Shown: positions 44,219-53,770 of the stretch, piece after piece
Numbering within the stretch: the stretch's first letter is position 1
Layout of the letters: every line of letters begins with the position of its first letter
From: Bacteroidales bacterium
GTDB lineage: Bacteria > Bacteroidota > Bacteroidia > Bacteroidales > VadinHA17
Direction of reading: 5' to 3'
Assembly (NCBI GenBank): GCA_025454795.1
Contig: JALONT010000017.1
Coordinates: forward strand, 1-62,884
DNA: 62,884 bases
Notes under the pieces: generated by a model
Database searches by the model: none
Told to the model about the DNA's origin: nothing
The model's input: the letters and a program-made list of their open reading frames with translations, nothing else
Program-made: the position numbers and the translations under genes

Positions 44219-46164
44219 GTCAGTATAGGAATATGAATTTCCACCCTTGTACCTTCAGGTTCTCCCTTTTCGTTTTTCAGATCGGTGTAAAGAGTCTTCA
44301 GACTGGTACCATACAGAGCATTTACAAGGTCCAGACGCGAAGTGACTATCTGCGTTCCAAGTGAGTTATGGTTCTTTTCACTCTTCATCCTGTTTTTTTC
44401 CTGTGCTGCTTCCCTGCCGATTCCATTATCCTCAATAGTACATGTCAGATGATCGTCTACGAACTTAAGTTCAATTTTCACCTCTCCCTTACCTTCAAGA
44501 GGCATCAGTCCATGACATATGGAATTCTCTACATAGGGTTGGATAAGCATTGTCGGAACTTTAAATAAGAGCGGATCTATTTCTTCATCAACCTTTATTG
44601 TATAATTGAATTTATCTTTAAACCTCAGGCATTCCAGTTCAAGGTATAAATTCAGCGCATCAAGCTCATCGCGGAGAGGGACAGATGTATGCCGGGAGTT
44701 TTCAAGTACTTTCCGCATAAGACTTGAGAACTTGGTTAAATAGTTATTTGTTGCCAGCTTATCGTGCTGGTACATATAATATTGTATAGAGTTGAGGGTA
44801 TTAAAAATGAAATGCGGGTTCATTTGCTGTCGCAGGTTAGCCTGTGTAACTTCTGAAATCTGATGTTTCATCTCACTGATACGGCGTTGGCCATCCAGCT
44901 TTGCGCTCCTTAACAGAAGAATGGCGATAGTTATCGTCAGGATGATCAATCCTGCAAAACCGATGTTAAGAATTCGGTTATTCTTTAGTCTCAGGGAAAG
45001 CAGAGCCATCTCTTTATTATGTGTATCAGCTTCATATCTGATCCTTGCATCAGCAAGACCCTGATTACTACTCCTTAACAGTAGTGAATCACTGAATCTC
45101 TTATAAAGCACATAAGAATTAAATGCTCTGGCAGTATCTTTCGCGTTAAGATATAGTTGACTCATATCTTCATATACCCACGATAAGCCATACCAGTCAT
45201 TGACAAGATTTGCCTGGTCTATTGATTTAGCATAGAAATACAGGGCTTTACTGTTCTCCCCAAGGTCCCTGTGAATCGTTCCCAGATTGCCATATGAATT
45301 ACCTGATATTCCATATTGCCGGCCAGGAAGACTATAGGCAAGTGATTTTTTGTAATAGAAGATGGAAGAATCATACATCTTCACTGTATAGTAATTCCAG
45401 CCTAAGTTTGCCGATGCAAACGCTGTATATAAAGTATCTTTCATTATCAGAGATATCTCAATACATTCTCTCAGAATTGAATCAGCTTCGCTGAAATGCC
45501 TGTCTTTGTCAGTATATGAAGTACCAAGCCGCAATAATCCAAGTACAATATTTAGTGAATCTTTTTCAGTCATTGCAGCCTCAATCATCAGACTATAATT
45601 TGTCCTTGATCCTTGTAGATCCTTTACTGTAGTGAAAACATTTGCCATTCCCATATAGGCAATGGGGATTATGCCTTTCAATCCCCTTTCCTTTGCCAGA
45701 TAAATGCTTCTATTATAGTAATCAATGCTCTCCTTATAGAATCCTGTCAGATGGTTGTACTTACCCATGAATAAAAGTGCCCTGGCAAGAACATCAACCT
45801 CATTAAGATCCTTAGCTTTTTGCATGCATATGTTACCTTGTTTCTCAGAAGCTGAGTAATCGCCGGTGGCAAACGAATATTCTGCCTGAAGGAGGTCAAA
45901 AAGCGGTGGAGACTCTGCTTTCTGTCTTTCAAAAATATTCTGGGCAGTATCTATATAAGCTTTGGCTATACTGATGTCTTTACCCTTTTCATTCAAATGT
46001 TTAAATCCTGATTTAATAAGACTGTTGACCCTTGCAGTATCCTGGCTTGCTGTTATTGAATTGATATTATTCCGAATCGCTGATATATGCCGGCTGGTAT
46101 CATGGCATGAATATATCCCCGGTAAAAGACTGATAAATAATAATATTACTTTTGATTTCTTCAT
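44215..46164 (-). CDS. LytS-type sensor histidine kinase with TPR sensor
   Basis: The 649-residue protein has a signal that ends GIYSCHD (possible SPII site), a TPR-rich extracytoplasmic sensor (about 30-400; YNRSIYLAKERGLKG, SYGNLGTIHRDLGENSKALY), one membrane helix near 408 (ILNIGFAGLIILTITIAILL), and a His-kinase domain of the LytS type (QMNPHFIFNTLNSIQYYMYQ near 450). The ATP-binding domain ends it (PTMLIQPYVENSICHG, CTIEDNGIGREAA). It lies directly upstream of its LytTR partner and has a consensus promoter. Confidence 0.9.
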   Translation of the reverse strand: MKKSKVILLFISLLPGIYSCHDTSRHISAIRNNINSITASQDTARVNSLIKSGFKHLNEKGKDISIAKAYIDTAQNIFERQKAESPPLFDLLQAEYSFATGDYSASEKQGNICMQKAKDLNEVDVLARALLFMGKYNHLTGFYKESIDYYNRSIYLAKERGLKGIIPIAYMGMANVFTTVKDLQGSRTNYSLMIEAAMTEKDSLNIVLGLLRLGTSYTDKDRHFSEADSILRECIEISLIMKDTLYTAFASANLGWNYYTVKMYDSSIFYYKKSLAYSLPGRQYGISGNSYGNLGTIHRDLGENSKALYFYAKSIDQANLVNDWYGLSWVYEDMSQLYLNAKDTARAFNSYVLYKRFSDSLLLRSSNQGLADARIRYEADTHNKEMALLSLRLKNNRILNIGFAGLIILTITIAILLLRSAKLDGQRRISEMKHQISEVTQANLRQQMNPHFIFNTLNSIQYYMYQHDKLATNNYLTKFSSLMRKVLENSRHTSVPLRDELDALNLYLELECLRFKDKFNYTIKVDEEIDPLLFKVPTMLIQPYVENSICHGLMPLEGKGEVKIELKFVDDHLTCTIEDNGIGREAAQEKNRMKSEKNHNSLGTQIVTSRLDLVNALYGTSLKTLYTDLKNEKGEPEGTRVEIHIPILT

Positions 46165-46192
46165 CTTAAAACCCTCTGCTCCATTACATATA

Positions 46193-46222
46193 CAAAATTA
46201 AAGAATATGGAATTTCCTTCAA
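46193..46222 (-). promoter_or_regulatory. Consensus promoter of the LytS/LytTR operon
   Basis: On the minus strand TTG (46220-46222) and TAATTTTG (46193-46200) are separated by exactly 19 bases, a full match to the Bacteroidota primary-sigma promoter. The expected start gives a leader of about 20 bases before 46164. Confidence 0.65.
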
Positions 46223-46369
46223 TCCGGCAATGCTTTAATTAATACTAAGATCAGGTCAGTTAACGGGTTTAAAGGTAAACAATAGTGGAATAAAAATAAA
46301 TTTCATCCAACGGATTGCATATCTGAATTTACAAATGGACATCCCTGATTGTTTTTTAGCAATCTAATA

Positions 46370-47095
46370 CTAATGCGGGCCCCTGTTGTCGAGCAGATAG
46401 GAATAAAAAAGAAGGTGAGACAGCTTTTGCATTATCGGGGAACAGTCACCTATTTCCACTCTGTTCTTAAGAGCCAGTTCCTGCCATGAAGGGGGAAGGC
46501 AATTCACCCTTGTCACCATCCCGTCTTCAGGACCAGGCGTACAATACTTTGTATCAGCACCAGCAGTACTGATCCTTATGAAGCACATAGGACATGGTTC
46601 AGATGAGGAAAAGACAGTGAGTCCCGGTTTATAAACATAAAGATTCATATATTTTTTTGCCTTGTGACTCTCTTCAAAGTTTGTCATCAAAGTCATTTCG
46701 GCATGCAGGTCGGATCGTTTTTTCTGAATCTGTGTATTGTGCCCGTATGCAATTATATTGCCATCCTGGTCAACCAGGACCGAACCTATTCCGTACCCAC
46801 CCTGCACAACACTCTTAAGAGCCTGAATATTAGCAGCTTTGGCATACTCATCATCTTCGTACTCTTTTTCAGGGACAAAAGTAATGAGAAAAGATTCTAT
46901 TTTTTTGAGCATAACTTTCAAAGGATCATCAGCCTTGATTCCGCAGGGCAGATCTACAAGTTTCCTGATAAGATCCTCCCGGCTATGAGTAAAAAAATAT
47001 GCCGGATCAACCTGTGTAAGAGGTGAATTATTCTGCTGTGAGAAAGATACACAGACCAGTATGATCAGACATACAAACAAGAATACTTTTTTCAT
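46370..47095 (-). CDS. Exported cytidine/deoxycytidylate-deaminase-like protein
   Basis: This 241-residue protein has a signal peptide (MKKVFLFVCLIILVCVSFSQ) and a CDA-fold zinc site: GSVLVDQDGNIIAYGHNTQI near 109, the catalytic HAEMTLMTNFEE near 131, and SSEPCPMCFIRIS near 166. Deaminases of this fold act in the cytoplasm on cytidine, dCMP, tRNA adenosine or guanine, so an exported one is uncommon and the substrate is unclear. A TATTTTTG promoter box lies upstream. It is monocistronic. Confidence 0.75.
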   Translation of the reverse strand: MKKVFLFVCLIILVCVSFSQQNNSPLTQVDPAYFFTHSREDLIRKLVDLPCGIKADDPLKVMLKKIESFLITFVPEKEYEDDEYAKAANIQALKSVVQGGYGIGSVLVDQDGNIIAYGHNTQIQKKRSDLHAEMTLMTNFEESHKAKKYMNLYVYKPGLTVFSSSEPCPMCFIRISTAGADTKYCTPGPEDGMVTRVNCLPPSWQELALKNRVEIGDCSPIMQKLSHLLFYSYLLDNRGPH

Positions 47096-47118
47096 ACCTC
47101 TATACTTTTGAATAACCC

Positions 47119-47126
47119 CAAAAATA
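47119..47126 (-). promoter_or_regulatory. -7 box of the exported deaminase gene
   Basis: On the minus strand this is TATTTTTG, a full match to TAnnTTTG, 24 bases before the start at 47095. The -33 region 19 bases upstream has CTTT rather than TTTG. Confidence 0.45.
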
Positions 47127-47229
47127 TATTAACCAATACTATAAAGTTAAGAATAATCCGGCAATAGCAAATCCTGATTAAGAAAAAATCGTGTCTGTCA
47201 GTGATTCTATCGCATACTTACCTGCTTAA

Positions 47230-47898
47230 TCATTTTAAAGTACTTATGTAACGTACAATTGTTGCAAGATTTTCAGGACGGCTGAATCTCAACCGGTTTT
47301 CCCTCATATATGCTTTTATTATACCTTCCTTCCCCGGAAAAAGCTTTAGAAACTGTTTTTCAGTTTCAAAACTGTACATTTCATTGTCTCTCCGGATCCA
47401 GAAAAGGGGGGTGGAACTCACAATATAATCAGAAGGCAGTTTCAGATTATACTGACCCGAAGAGAGTGTAATACTACTAAGACTGGTGGATGCTGATACC
47501 TGTGAAGTTCCACCGTAACCTGCCGGTTTTCCAGCCGGTAACAGATTTCCCTTGTGCTGGATAAAAAGAGAAACAGGATCCGAAACCAGCACTTCATAGA
47601 ATACTTTACCTGCAGGAATAAACCTGGATCCATTCAAAAAAACAGTATCTACCAATTCAGGATTTACCAGATCATAATATTTTTCATCTCTTATAAAAAC
47701 CATCTTCTCAGTTACCATATTATAATTCATTAAAATGGTCTGCACCTGTCCTTTCTTCATTTTCACAATACCTTTGCTGAATTCACCAAAAAGGTACTGA
47801 GGCATTGAGCCATCCTGATTTGATTGTCCGGAAAGGTGTCCGGAAATACCTGTAATAATGACAGTTATCAAAACAATGGCAATAATTCTTTTCATCAT
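47230..47898 (-). CDS. Hypothetical exported protein
   Basis: The 222-residue protein has a signal peptide (MMKRIIAIVLITVIITGISG) cut before QSNQDG. It contains ATTEKMVFIRD-like blocks (NYNMVTEKMVFIRDEKYYDL) and a tail KEGIIKAYMRENRLRFSRPE, a pattern seen in small exported Bacteroidota proteins of unknown function. I recognise no domain. It is followed by the exported deaminase gene in the same direction after a gap of 134 bases, so the two are probably separate transcripts. Confidence 0.6.
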   Translation of the reverse strand: MMKRIIAIVLITVIITGISGHLSGQSNQDGSMPQYLFGEFSKGIVKMKKGQVQTILMNYNMVTEKMVFIRDEKYYDLVNPELVDTVFLNGSRFIPAGKVFYEVLVSDPVSLFIQHKGNLLPAGKPAGYGGTSQVSASTSLSSITLSSGQYNLKLPSDYIVSSTPLFWIRRDNEMYSFETEKQFLKLFPGKEGIIKAYMRENRLRFSRPENLATIVRYISTLK

Positions 47899-48247
47899 TT
47901 AATAATTTATACTCTTACTTTTATTGTACATATTTATTCAGGATTTTCCATCTTATCATCCTCTTCCCAATATGCTGCAAAGAAGGGTATTAAAAAGCAA
48001 TATTTTCCACCAGAATCAGAAAAAAGATTTAAAAGTTATCTCAATTACCCGTTAGTTTTTCACATTTTTAAGCTAATATTATAACTTAAAGTTAATGATT
48101 CTGGTTTATTTTTTCTTAATAATTACCTAAATGTTGCAGATATCTGTTCATTGGCATTTTAACTTTAACAAATGGCTTGACTTGTCTGTTGCTAATTAAT
48201 ACCTTTGATAAAATGATTGTCATTATTATTAACCAAATTTTAAAGTC
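47899..48247. other. Divergent intergenic region with one recognised promoter
   Basis: The 349 bases between divergent genes hold a good promoter for the plus-strand gene (48177-48207). On the other side I see no consensus box for the exported protein gene. Confidence 0.5.
48177..48207 (+). promoter_or_regulatory. Promoter of the small membrane protein / FAD oxidoreductase genes
   Basis: TTG at 48177-48179 and TACCTTTG at 48200-48207 are 20 bases apart, close to the consensus. The leader to 48248 would be about 35 bases. Confidence 0.6.
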
Positions 48248-48451
48248 ATGAAAACACTCAACGTGATCGGTTGGACATCTGCAGGTATCGGTGCAATAAT
48301 TATTCTCCTGGGTGTAATTTCGGGTCTGATGGGAAATAGTATACTTCCGTCTATCAACCATGTTGTTAATTACTTCCATATTGCCAACAGCTTCTTACTT
48401 CTTGCTGTAGCCCTCTTCATAGTTGTGAACAGGTGTGAATGCAAAAAGTAA
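48248..48451 (+). CDS. Small two-helix membrane protein
   Basis: The 67-residue protein has two hydrophobic helices (VIGWTSAGIGAIIILLGVIS near 5 and FHIANSFLLLAVALFIVVNR near 43) and a short CECKK tail. I recognise no family. It is 20 bases upstream of the FAD oxidoreductase gene on the same strand and shares its promoter. Confidence 0.65.
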   Translation: MKTLNVIGWTSAGIGAIIILLGVISGLMGNSILPSINHVVNYFHIANSFLLLAVALFIVVNRCECKK

Positions 48452-48471
48452 CATTTTGAAAGAATTGATTA

Positions 48472-49587
48472 ATGGATTCTGAAATAACTGTCATTGGCGC
48501 CGGAGTTATAGGATTGGCTATTGCCGAAAAAATTTCACAGGAGCACAACAATATTTTCCTTATTGAGAAGAATCCGACATTCGGACAGGAGACAAGCAGC
48601 AGGAACAGCGAGGTTATTCATGCCGGAATTTATTATCCGAGGGGTAGCCTGAAATCAAGATTATGTGTAGAAGGGAAGTATCTTTTATACGATTACTGCA
48701 ATAAATTTGATATCCCAAGTAATAAATGCGGTAAGCTCATTGTTGCAACTTCCGAAGAAGAGATTCCTGTGATTGAAGGGATCAGGGAAACCGCGGCCGG
48801 GAACGGGGTAGACCTGAGTATGATGGAAAGAGATCAGATTGCTGAGATGGAGCCTGAGGTCTTTGCATTGAAAGCCTTATGGTCGCCAACGACTGGTATT
48901 GTTGACTCCCATTCACTTATGAAAAGGTTTGAAACTAATATCCTGAATAATGGCGGACAGATCGTTTACAGCAGCGAAGTAACAGGTATTAAAAAACTTG
49001 AAAAAGGTTATGAAGTATCCATTTTAAATCCGGACAAAACAAAGTACAGTTTCACAACCGGAACCTTAATTAACTCCGCAGGTCTTACTTCAGACAGGAT
49101 TGCGGAAATGGCAGGATTAATAGACGGTAACCTGAAGATCTTGTTCTGCAAGGGAGAATATTTCAGGATAAATCCTCCGAAAAACCGGTTAATAAACAGG
49201 CTTATTTATCCTGTCCCTCATCATAATATGGAGGGAATCGGAATTCATGTAACCATTGATATGACCGGAGGTGTCAAACTTGGACCCGATGTAACTTACC
49301 TTGATTCAAATGATTATGACTATAGAGTTAATCCATCAAAACAGGAAGCATTCTGGATGACGGCGAGGAAATTCCTCCCGTTCCTGGAATTTGACGATTT
49401 AGCCCCTGAGATGGCAGGTATAAGGCCTAAAATACAGAAACCGGATGATCCTATCCGTGATTTCTACATAATGGAAGAAAGTAAGCGTGGATATAAGGGA
49501 TTCATTAACCTGATAGGAATGGAATCTCCAGGGTTGACATCCTGCCTGGCAATAGCAAATTATGTATCAAAACTTATCAGAGACTGA
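48472..49587 (+). CDS. lhgO: FAD-dependent oxidoreductase, L-2-hydroxyglutarate oxidase-like
   Basis: The 371-residue protein has the dinucleotide-binding ITVIGAGVIGLAIAEKISQE at the N-terminus and the DAO-family block SSRNSEVIHAGIYYPRGSLK near 43. A middle region carries LIYPVPHHNMEGIGIHVTID near 241 and the C-terminus has NLIGMESPGLTSCLAIANYV. These are typical of the LhgO/YgaF group that oxidises L-2-hydroxyglutarate, with electrons going to the quinone pool. The symbol is by similarity; related DAO oxidases cannot be fully excluded. Confidence 0.8.
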   Translation: MDSEITVIGAGVIGLAIAEKISQEHNNIFLIEKNPTFGQETSSRNSEVIHAGIYYPRGSLKSRLCVEGKYLLYDYCNKFDIPSNKCGKLIVATSEEEIPVIEGIRETAAGNGVDLSMMERDQIAEMEPEVFALKALWSPTTGIVDSHSLMKRFETNILNNGGQIVYSSEVTGIKKLEKGYEVSILNPDKTKYSFTTGTLINSAGLTSDRIAEMAGLIDGNLKILFCKGEYFRINPPKNRLINRLIYPVPHHNMEGIGIHVTIDMTGGVKLGPDVTYLDSNDYDYRVNPSKQEAFWMTARKFLPFLEFDDLAPEMAGIRPKIQKPDDPIRDFYIMEESKRGYKGFINLIGMESPGLTSCLAIANYVSKLIRD

Positions 49588-49646
49588 CAGGAATTATGTA
49601 ACTTTTATCTCCCGTTAACTCCCGGTATAATCAAAAAGTGGATGAC

Positions 49647-50489
49647 ATGAAATCACACAAGTTATCTGCCTCTATTTTTTCAGTTCTGTTCCTTATATTT
49701 ATTCCTGCCAGGCTGGGTGCTCAGAATAGCACCTCAGAAACTGGATTTATCCCTGAGGTTGGACAGAAGGGCAAGGATGTAATCTGGGTACCCACTCCTG
49801 CTGAGCTTGTCGAACTGATGTTAACTATGGCAGATGTCACTGAAAATGATTATGTAATAGATCTCGGTTCGGGTGACGGCAGGACAGTTATTGCAGCAGC
49901 AAAAAAAGGGGCATTTGCACTGGGTATTGAATATAATCCGGATATGGTAATCCTTTCAGAGAGAAACGCTGAACGAGATGGTGTAAGTGACAGAACGGAG
50001 TTTATTAAAGCCGATTTTTTTGAATACGATCTGTCGAAAGCCACTGTTATTACTCTGTTTCTGCTTCCGGAGATAAACCTGAAATTAAGACCACGGCTTC
50101 TTGAACTTAAACCCGGAACCCGCATTGTTTCAAATACTTTCACCATGGGTGAATGGGAATCTGATTATGAGGCTACCAGTGATGTGAACTGGAACAGCTA
50201 TAATACTGCTCTTATGTGGATAGTCCCGGCAAAAATAGATGGCAGATGGATGCTCGGAACGGATGAACTTAATATAATACAGGAATTCCAGATGTTTTAT
50301 GGAAAATACATGTGTAATGGGAAGTATATTTCCATTACAAGCGGAAGGCTTGGAGGAAACGAGATCACATTCAGGATCGGAGAATCATTATATACCGGGA
50401 GTGTGGATGGAACAATGATGTCAGGCGTTGCCATCACAGGTAACAAAAAAGAAAACTGGAGTGCAGAGAAAATCGATACAATAAATTAA
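49647..50489 (+). CDS. Exported SAM-dependent methyltransferase-like protein
   Basis: The ATG at 49647 is used rather than a GTG at 49638. The protein has 280 residues: a signal peptide (MKSHKLSASIFSVLFLIFIP, cut after GAQ), a class I methyltransferase core with motif I VIDLGSGDGRTVIAAAKKGA near 71 and GIEYNPDM, then a beta-rich C-terminal part from about 190. Family members with signal peptides occur in several phyla but have no clear role, and SAM is not expected in the periplasm. It is convergent with uvrB, the stop codons lying 8 bases apart. Confidence 0.7.
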   Translation: MKSHKLSASIFSVLFLIFIPARLGAQNSTSETGFIPEVGQKGKDVIWVPTPAELVELMLTMADVTENDYVIDLGSGDGRTVIAAAKKGAFALGIEYNPDMVILSERNAERDGVSDRTEFIKADFFEYDLSKATVITLFLLPEINLKLRPRLLELKPGTRIVSNTFTMGEWESDYEATSDVNWNSYNTALMWIVPAKIDGRWMLGTDELNIIQEFQMFYGKYMCNGKYISITSGRLGGNEITFRIGESLYTGSVDGTMMSGVAITGNKKENWSAEKIDTIN

Positions 50490-50497
50490 AGTAATCC

Positions 50498-52519
50498 TTA
50501 ATCTCCTGATTTGTTTTTCAGAAGTTTCTGAAGATCTGCCACCTCATCCCTGAACCTGGCAGCTTCGATGAAATCAAGCTCAGACGCAGCTTTTTCCATA
50601 TTTTTTCTTGATTTCTCTATCGCCTTTTCAAGGGCTTCCCGGTTCATATATCTCACAACAGGATCTGCAGCTATATCCGGCCGTTCTGGTTCGATATAGG
50701 CTTTCACTGATACACCTTTCCTGCTCAATCCGGTCAGCACTGATCCCATTTTTCTGACGATCTGCGCCGGTGTAATACCCATTTCTTCATTATACTTAAG
50801 CTGTTTCACCCTTCTCCTGTTTGTCTCATCAATTGTCATCTGCATGCTTCCTGTAATCCTATCGGCATACATTATTACCTTTCCGTTCAGGTTGCGGGCA
50901 GCTCTGCCTGCAGTCTGTGTCAGTGATCTGGAAGACCTGAGGAAGCCTTCCTTGTCGGCATCAAGAATAGCAACAAGGGATACCTCCGGAAGATCCAGAC
51001 CCTCTCTAAGGAGATTGACACCTACAAGAACATCAAAAGCACCTTCCCTCAAGCCCTCCATAATTTCTATGCGTTCGATGGTGTCAATGTCTGAATGGAT
51101 ATAACGACAACGAATATCAAATCTTAAGAGGTAAGCTGTCAGTTCTTCAGCCATTCTTTTTGTGATTGTGGTTACCAGGGTTCTTTCTCCTGCCAAAGCC
51201 CGTACTCGTATTTCATCCATCAGATTATCGATCTGGTTCAGACTTGGCCGTACTTCGATCGGCGGATCAAGAAGACCTGTAGGTCTGATGACCTGGTCAA
51301 CAAATACTCCTTCGCTCTTTTCAAGCTCATAATCAGCCGGGGTAGCACTTACAAATATTATCTGACCTGTCATGGATTCAAATTCCTCGATCCTCATTGG
51401 TCTGTTATCAAGTGCTGCTGGCAGACGGAATCCATATTCCACCAGAGTCTGTTTCCGGGAATGATCTCCGCCGTGCATTCCTCTGATCTGCGGTATACTA
51501 GCATGACTCTCATCAATAACTGTAATGAAATCATCCGGGAAATAATCGAGAAGACAGAAGGGTCTTGTACCAGATTCACGTCCGTCAAAATAACGGGAAT
51601 AGTTCTCAATACCGCTGCAATAGCCAAGCTCTTTTATCATCTCCAGATCATATGAGACCCTCTGCTCAAGCCTCTTTGCCTCTTCCTTTTTACCGATATC
51701 ATTAAAATGAGTCACCTGCCTGGCAAGATCATTCTGTATCTGACTGATAGCCTGATTAATTCTTTCACGGGTAGTGACGAAGATGTTCGCCGGGTAGATG
51801 ATATATTCATTCAGATCTTCAAGTCTGCTTCCGCTGAGAGGATCAAATGTATAAATCTCTTCAACCTGGTCACCGAAAAAGATAATTCTGACTGCGATGT
51901 CGGCATAGGCCGGGAAGATGTCAATGGTATCGCCGCGAACCCTGAATGTTCCATGCCTGAATTCAAGCTCATTGCGTGAATAAAGACTATCGACAAGTTT
52001 TCTAAGGAAGTGGTTTCTGGCTATATTCTGTCCTCTGATGACATGAACGGTATTTGAATGAAAATCATCCGGGTTTCCGATTCCGTAAAGACATGAAACT
52101 GATGAGACTACTATCACATCTTTTCGTCCCGAGAGCAATGATGAAGTTGCACTGAGCCTCAGTTTCTCAATATCTTCATTAATTGACAGGTCTTTCTCGA
52201 TATATATATCAGAGACCGGTAAATAAGCCTCAGGCTGATAATAATCGTAATACGAGACAAAATATTCGACCCTGTTTTCAGGGAAAAACTGACGGAACTC
52301 ACCGTAAAGCTGTGCAGCGAGAGTCTTGTTGTGGCTGAGAACCAGCATAGGCCTGTTTACCTGTTCAACAACATTGGCAATGGTGAATGTTTTGCCGGAC
52401 CCTGTTACACCAAGGAGTGTCTGGTAAGGTACTCCATTATTCAGACCTTCAACCAGCTGCCTGATAGCTTCCGGCTGGTCGCCTGTCGGAATAAAATCTG
52501 AAACAAGTTTAAAATCCAT
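50498..52519 (-). CDS. uvrB: UvrABC excinuclease subunit B
   Basis: The 673-residue protein matches UvrB throughout: Walker A LLGVTGSGKTFTIANV near 36, the beta-hairpin YYDYYQPEAYLPVSDIYIEK near 91, the DESHAS helicase motif near 340, GRAARN motif VI near 545 and the UVR motif at the C-terminus (AASELDFIEAARFRDEVADL). It verifies damage and loads UvrC in nucleotide excision repair. Length is normal. Confidence 0.97.
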   Translation of the reverse strand: MDFKLVSDFIPTGDQPEAIRQLVEGLNNGVPYQTLLGVTGSGKTFTIANVVEQVNRPMLVLSHNKTLAAQLYGEFRQFFPENRVEYFVSYYDYYQPEAYLPVSDIYIEKDLSINEDIEKLRLSATSSLLSGRKDVIVVSSVSCLYGIGNPDDFHSNTVHVIRGQNIARNHFLRKLVDSLYSRNELEFRHGTFRVRGDTIDIFPAYADIAVRIIFFGDQVEEIYTFDPLSGSRLEDLNEYIIYPANIFVTTRERINQAISQIQNDLARQVTHFNDIGKKEEAKRLEQRVSYDLEMIKELGYCSGIENYSRYFDGRESGTRPFCLLDYFPDDFITVIDESHASIPQIRGMHGGDHSRKQTLVEYGFRLPAALDNRPMRIEEFESMTGQIIFVSATPADYELEKSEGVFVDQVIRPTGLLDPPIEVRPSLNQIDNLMDEIRVRALAGERTLVTTITKRMAEELTAYLLRFDIRCRYIHSDIDTIERIEIMEGLREGAFDVLVGVNLLREGLDLPEVSLVAILDADKEGFLRSSRSLTQTAGRAARNLNGKVIMYADRITGSMQMTIDETNRRRVKQLKYNEEMGITPAQIVRKMGSVLTGLSRKGVSVKAYIEPERPDIAADPVVRYMNREALEKAIEKSRKNMEKAASELDFIEAARFRDEVADLQKLLKNKSGD

Positions 52520-52603
52520 ATTGAAATCAAGTCTCCAAATTTCATTAAAAAATCAGTCCGGTAGAACAATTTAAACAAAAGAAGATTTGATTAATAACAA
52601 ATT

Positions 52604-52740
52604 AACCACCCCGGCCCCACTTTTGTGGGGCCACCCCTCCTTTGAAAAGGAGGGGAAAGTATTGTTTTATAATAATTTAATTTTCTCCTCCTTCCTGGAG
52701 GAGGAGTACCCTGACCAAATGGTCAGGGGGAGGTGGTGTT
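52604..52740. repeat. Intergenic palindromic element with four hairpins
   Basis: The element is bounded by aaccacc and ggtggt in inverted order. Inside are four hairpins: ggccccac/gtggggcc (52613-52632), ccccctcc-type ccccctccttt arm as cccctccttt/aaaggagggg (52634-52655), ctcctcc/ggaggag (52685-52703) and ccctgacc/ggtcaggg (52709-52728). It lies between uvrB and the sigma-factor gene. The same outer ends recur at 60502-60539, so it belongs to a dispersed family. Confidence 0.75.
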
Positions 52741-52781
52741 CTATATATACACCCCTTGTATCACAACACTTTAATTATGAT

Positions 52782-53642
52782 TTAACCCAAATAACCTTTC
52801 AGAAGTCTGCTTCGCGATGTATGTCTCAGTCGCCTTATGGCCTTTTCCTTTATCTGACGGACTCTTTCACGGGTAAGACCGAATTTTTCTCCTATCTCTT
52901 CAAGCGTCATTTCCTGACATCCGATACCGAAAAAGAAACGGATGATGTCTCTTTCTCTTTCAGTAAGTGTTGCAAGTGCCCTGTAGATTTCCCTTGACAG
53001 GGATTCGTCCATCAGAAGCTTATCGGCAACAGGTGAGTCCAGGTTTGTAAGTACGTCAAGCAGGCTATTGTCTTCTCCTTCAATAAAAGGAGCATCGACT
53101 GACACGTGTCTTCCTGATACTTTAAGAGTATCTGTTACCTTTTCCTTAGGGAGTTCCAGAACCTCCGCAAGTTCTTCAGGAGAAGGAGTACGTTCATTCT
53201 CCTGCTCAAATTTTGAGAAAGCTTTGTTTATCTTGTTGAGCGAGCCAACCTGGTTAAGAGGTAACCTGACTATCCTTGATTGTTCAGCAAGTGCCTGGAG
53301 GATTGACTGCCTTATCCACCATACAGCGTATGAAATAAATTTGAAACCTCTCGTTTCATCAAATTTCTCTGCAGCTTTAATAAGCCCGAGGTTTCCTTCA
53401 TTAATAAGATCTGGAAGGCTGAGCCCCTGGTTCTGATACTGTTTTGCAACAGAAACAACGAACCGTAAGTTTGCTTTGGTGAGTTTTTCAAGAGCAGTTC
53501 TGTCCCCTTTCTTTATCCGTTGAGCCAGTTCGACTTCTTCTTCCACCGATATCAACTCTTCTTTACCAATCTCCTGCAAATATTTGTCGAGTGAAGCACT
53601 CTCCCTGTTTGTTATGGATTTGGTAATCTTTAGCTGTCTCAT
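52782..53642 (-). CDS. rpoD: RNA polymerase primary sigma factor
   Basis: The 286-residue protein has the compact layout of the Bacteroidota primary sigma factor: region 1.2 ([20 protein letters not shown]), region 2 ([40 protein letters not shown]), region 3 ([20 protein letters not shown]) and region 4 ([20 protein letters not shown]). The short length (no long region 1.1) is normal for the phylum. It has a textbook promoter of its own type. Confidence 0.95.
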   Translation of the reverse strand: MRQLKITKSITNRESASLDKYLQEIGKEELISVEEEVELAQRIKKGDRTALEKLTKANLRFVVSVAKQYQNQGLSLPDLINEGNLGLIKAAEKFDETRGFKFISYAVWWIRQSILQALAEQSRIVRLPLNQVGSLNKINKAFSKFEQENERTPSPEELAEVLELPKEKVTDTLKVSGRHVSVDAPFIEGEDNSLLDVLTNLDSPVADKLLMDESLSREIYRALATLTERERDIIRFFFGIGCQEMTLEEIGEKFGLTRERVRQIKEKAIRRLRHTSRSRLLKGYLG

Positions 53643-53662
53643 TCCGCCTTAAAAAATTTTCG

Positions 53663-53693
53663 CAAAGATAGCGCATTTATATGTAATAACAAA
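53663..53693 (-). promoter_or_regulatory. Consensus promoter of the primary sigma gene
   Basis: On the minus strand TTTG (53690-53693) is followed after exactly 19 bases by TATCTTTG (53663-53670), a perfect Bacteroidota -33/-7 pair. The leader to 53642 is only about 14 bases. Confidence 0.8.
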
Positions 53694-53717
53694 ATATCTC
53701 GGGTATTGTTGCATAAA

Positions 53718-53740
53718 AAGGGGTTGTTCTGCAACCCCTT
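53718..53740 (-). terminator. Rho-independent terminator after htrA
   Basis: On the minus strand the arms aaggggttg/caacccctt (9 bases, 5-base loop) are followed by TTTTTATG. It is 30 bases past the htrA stop and before the rpoD promoter. Confidence 0.85.
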
Positions 53741-53770
53741 AATATGCAATTATTTAGAATATATCAATTA

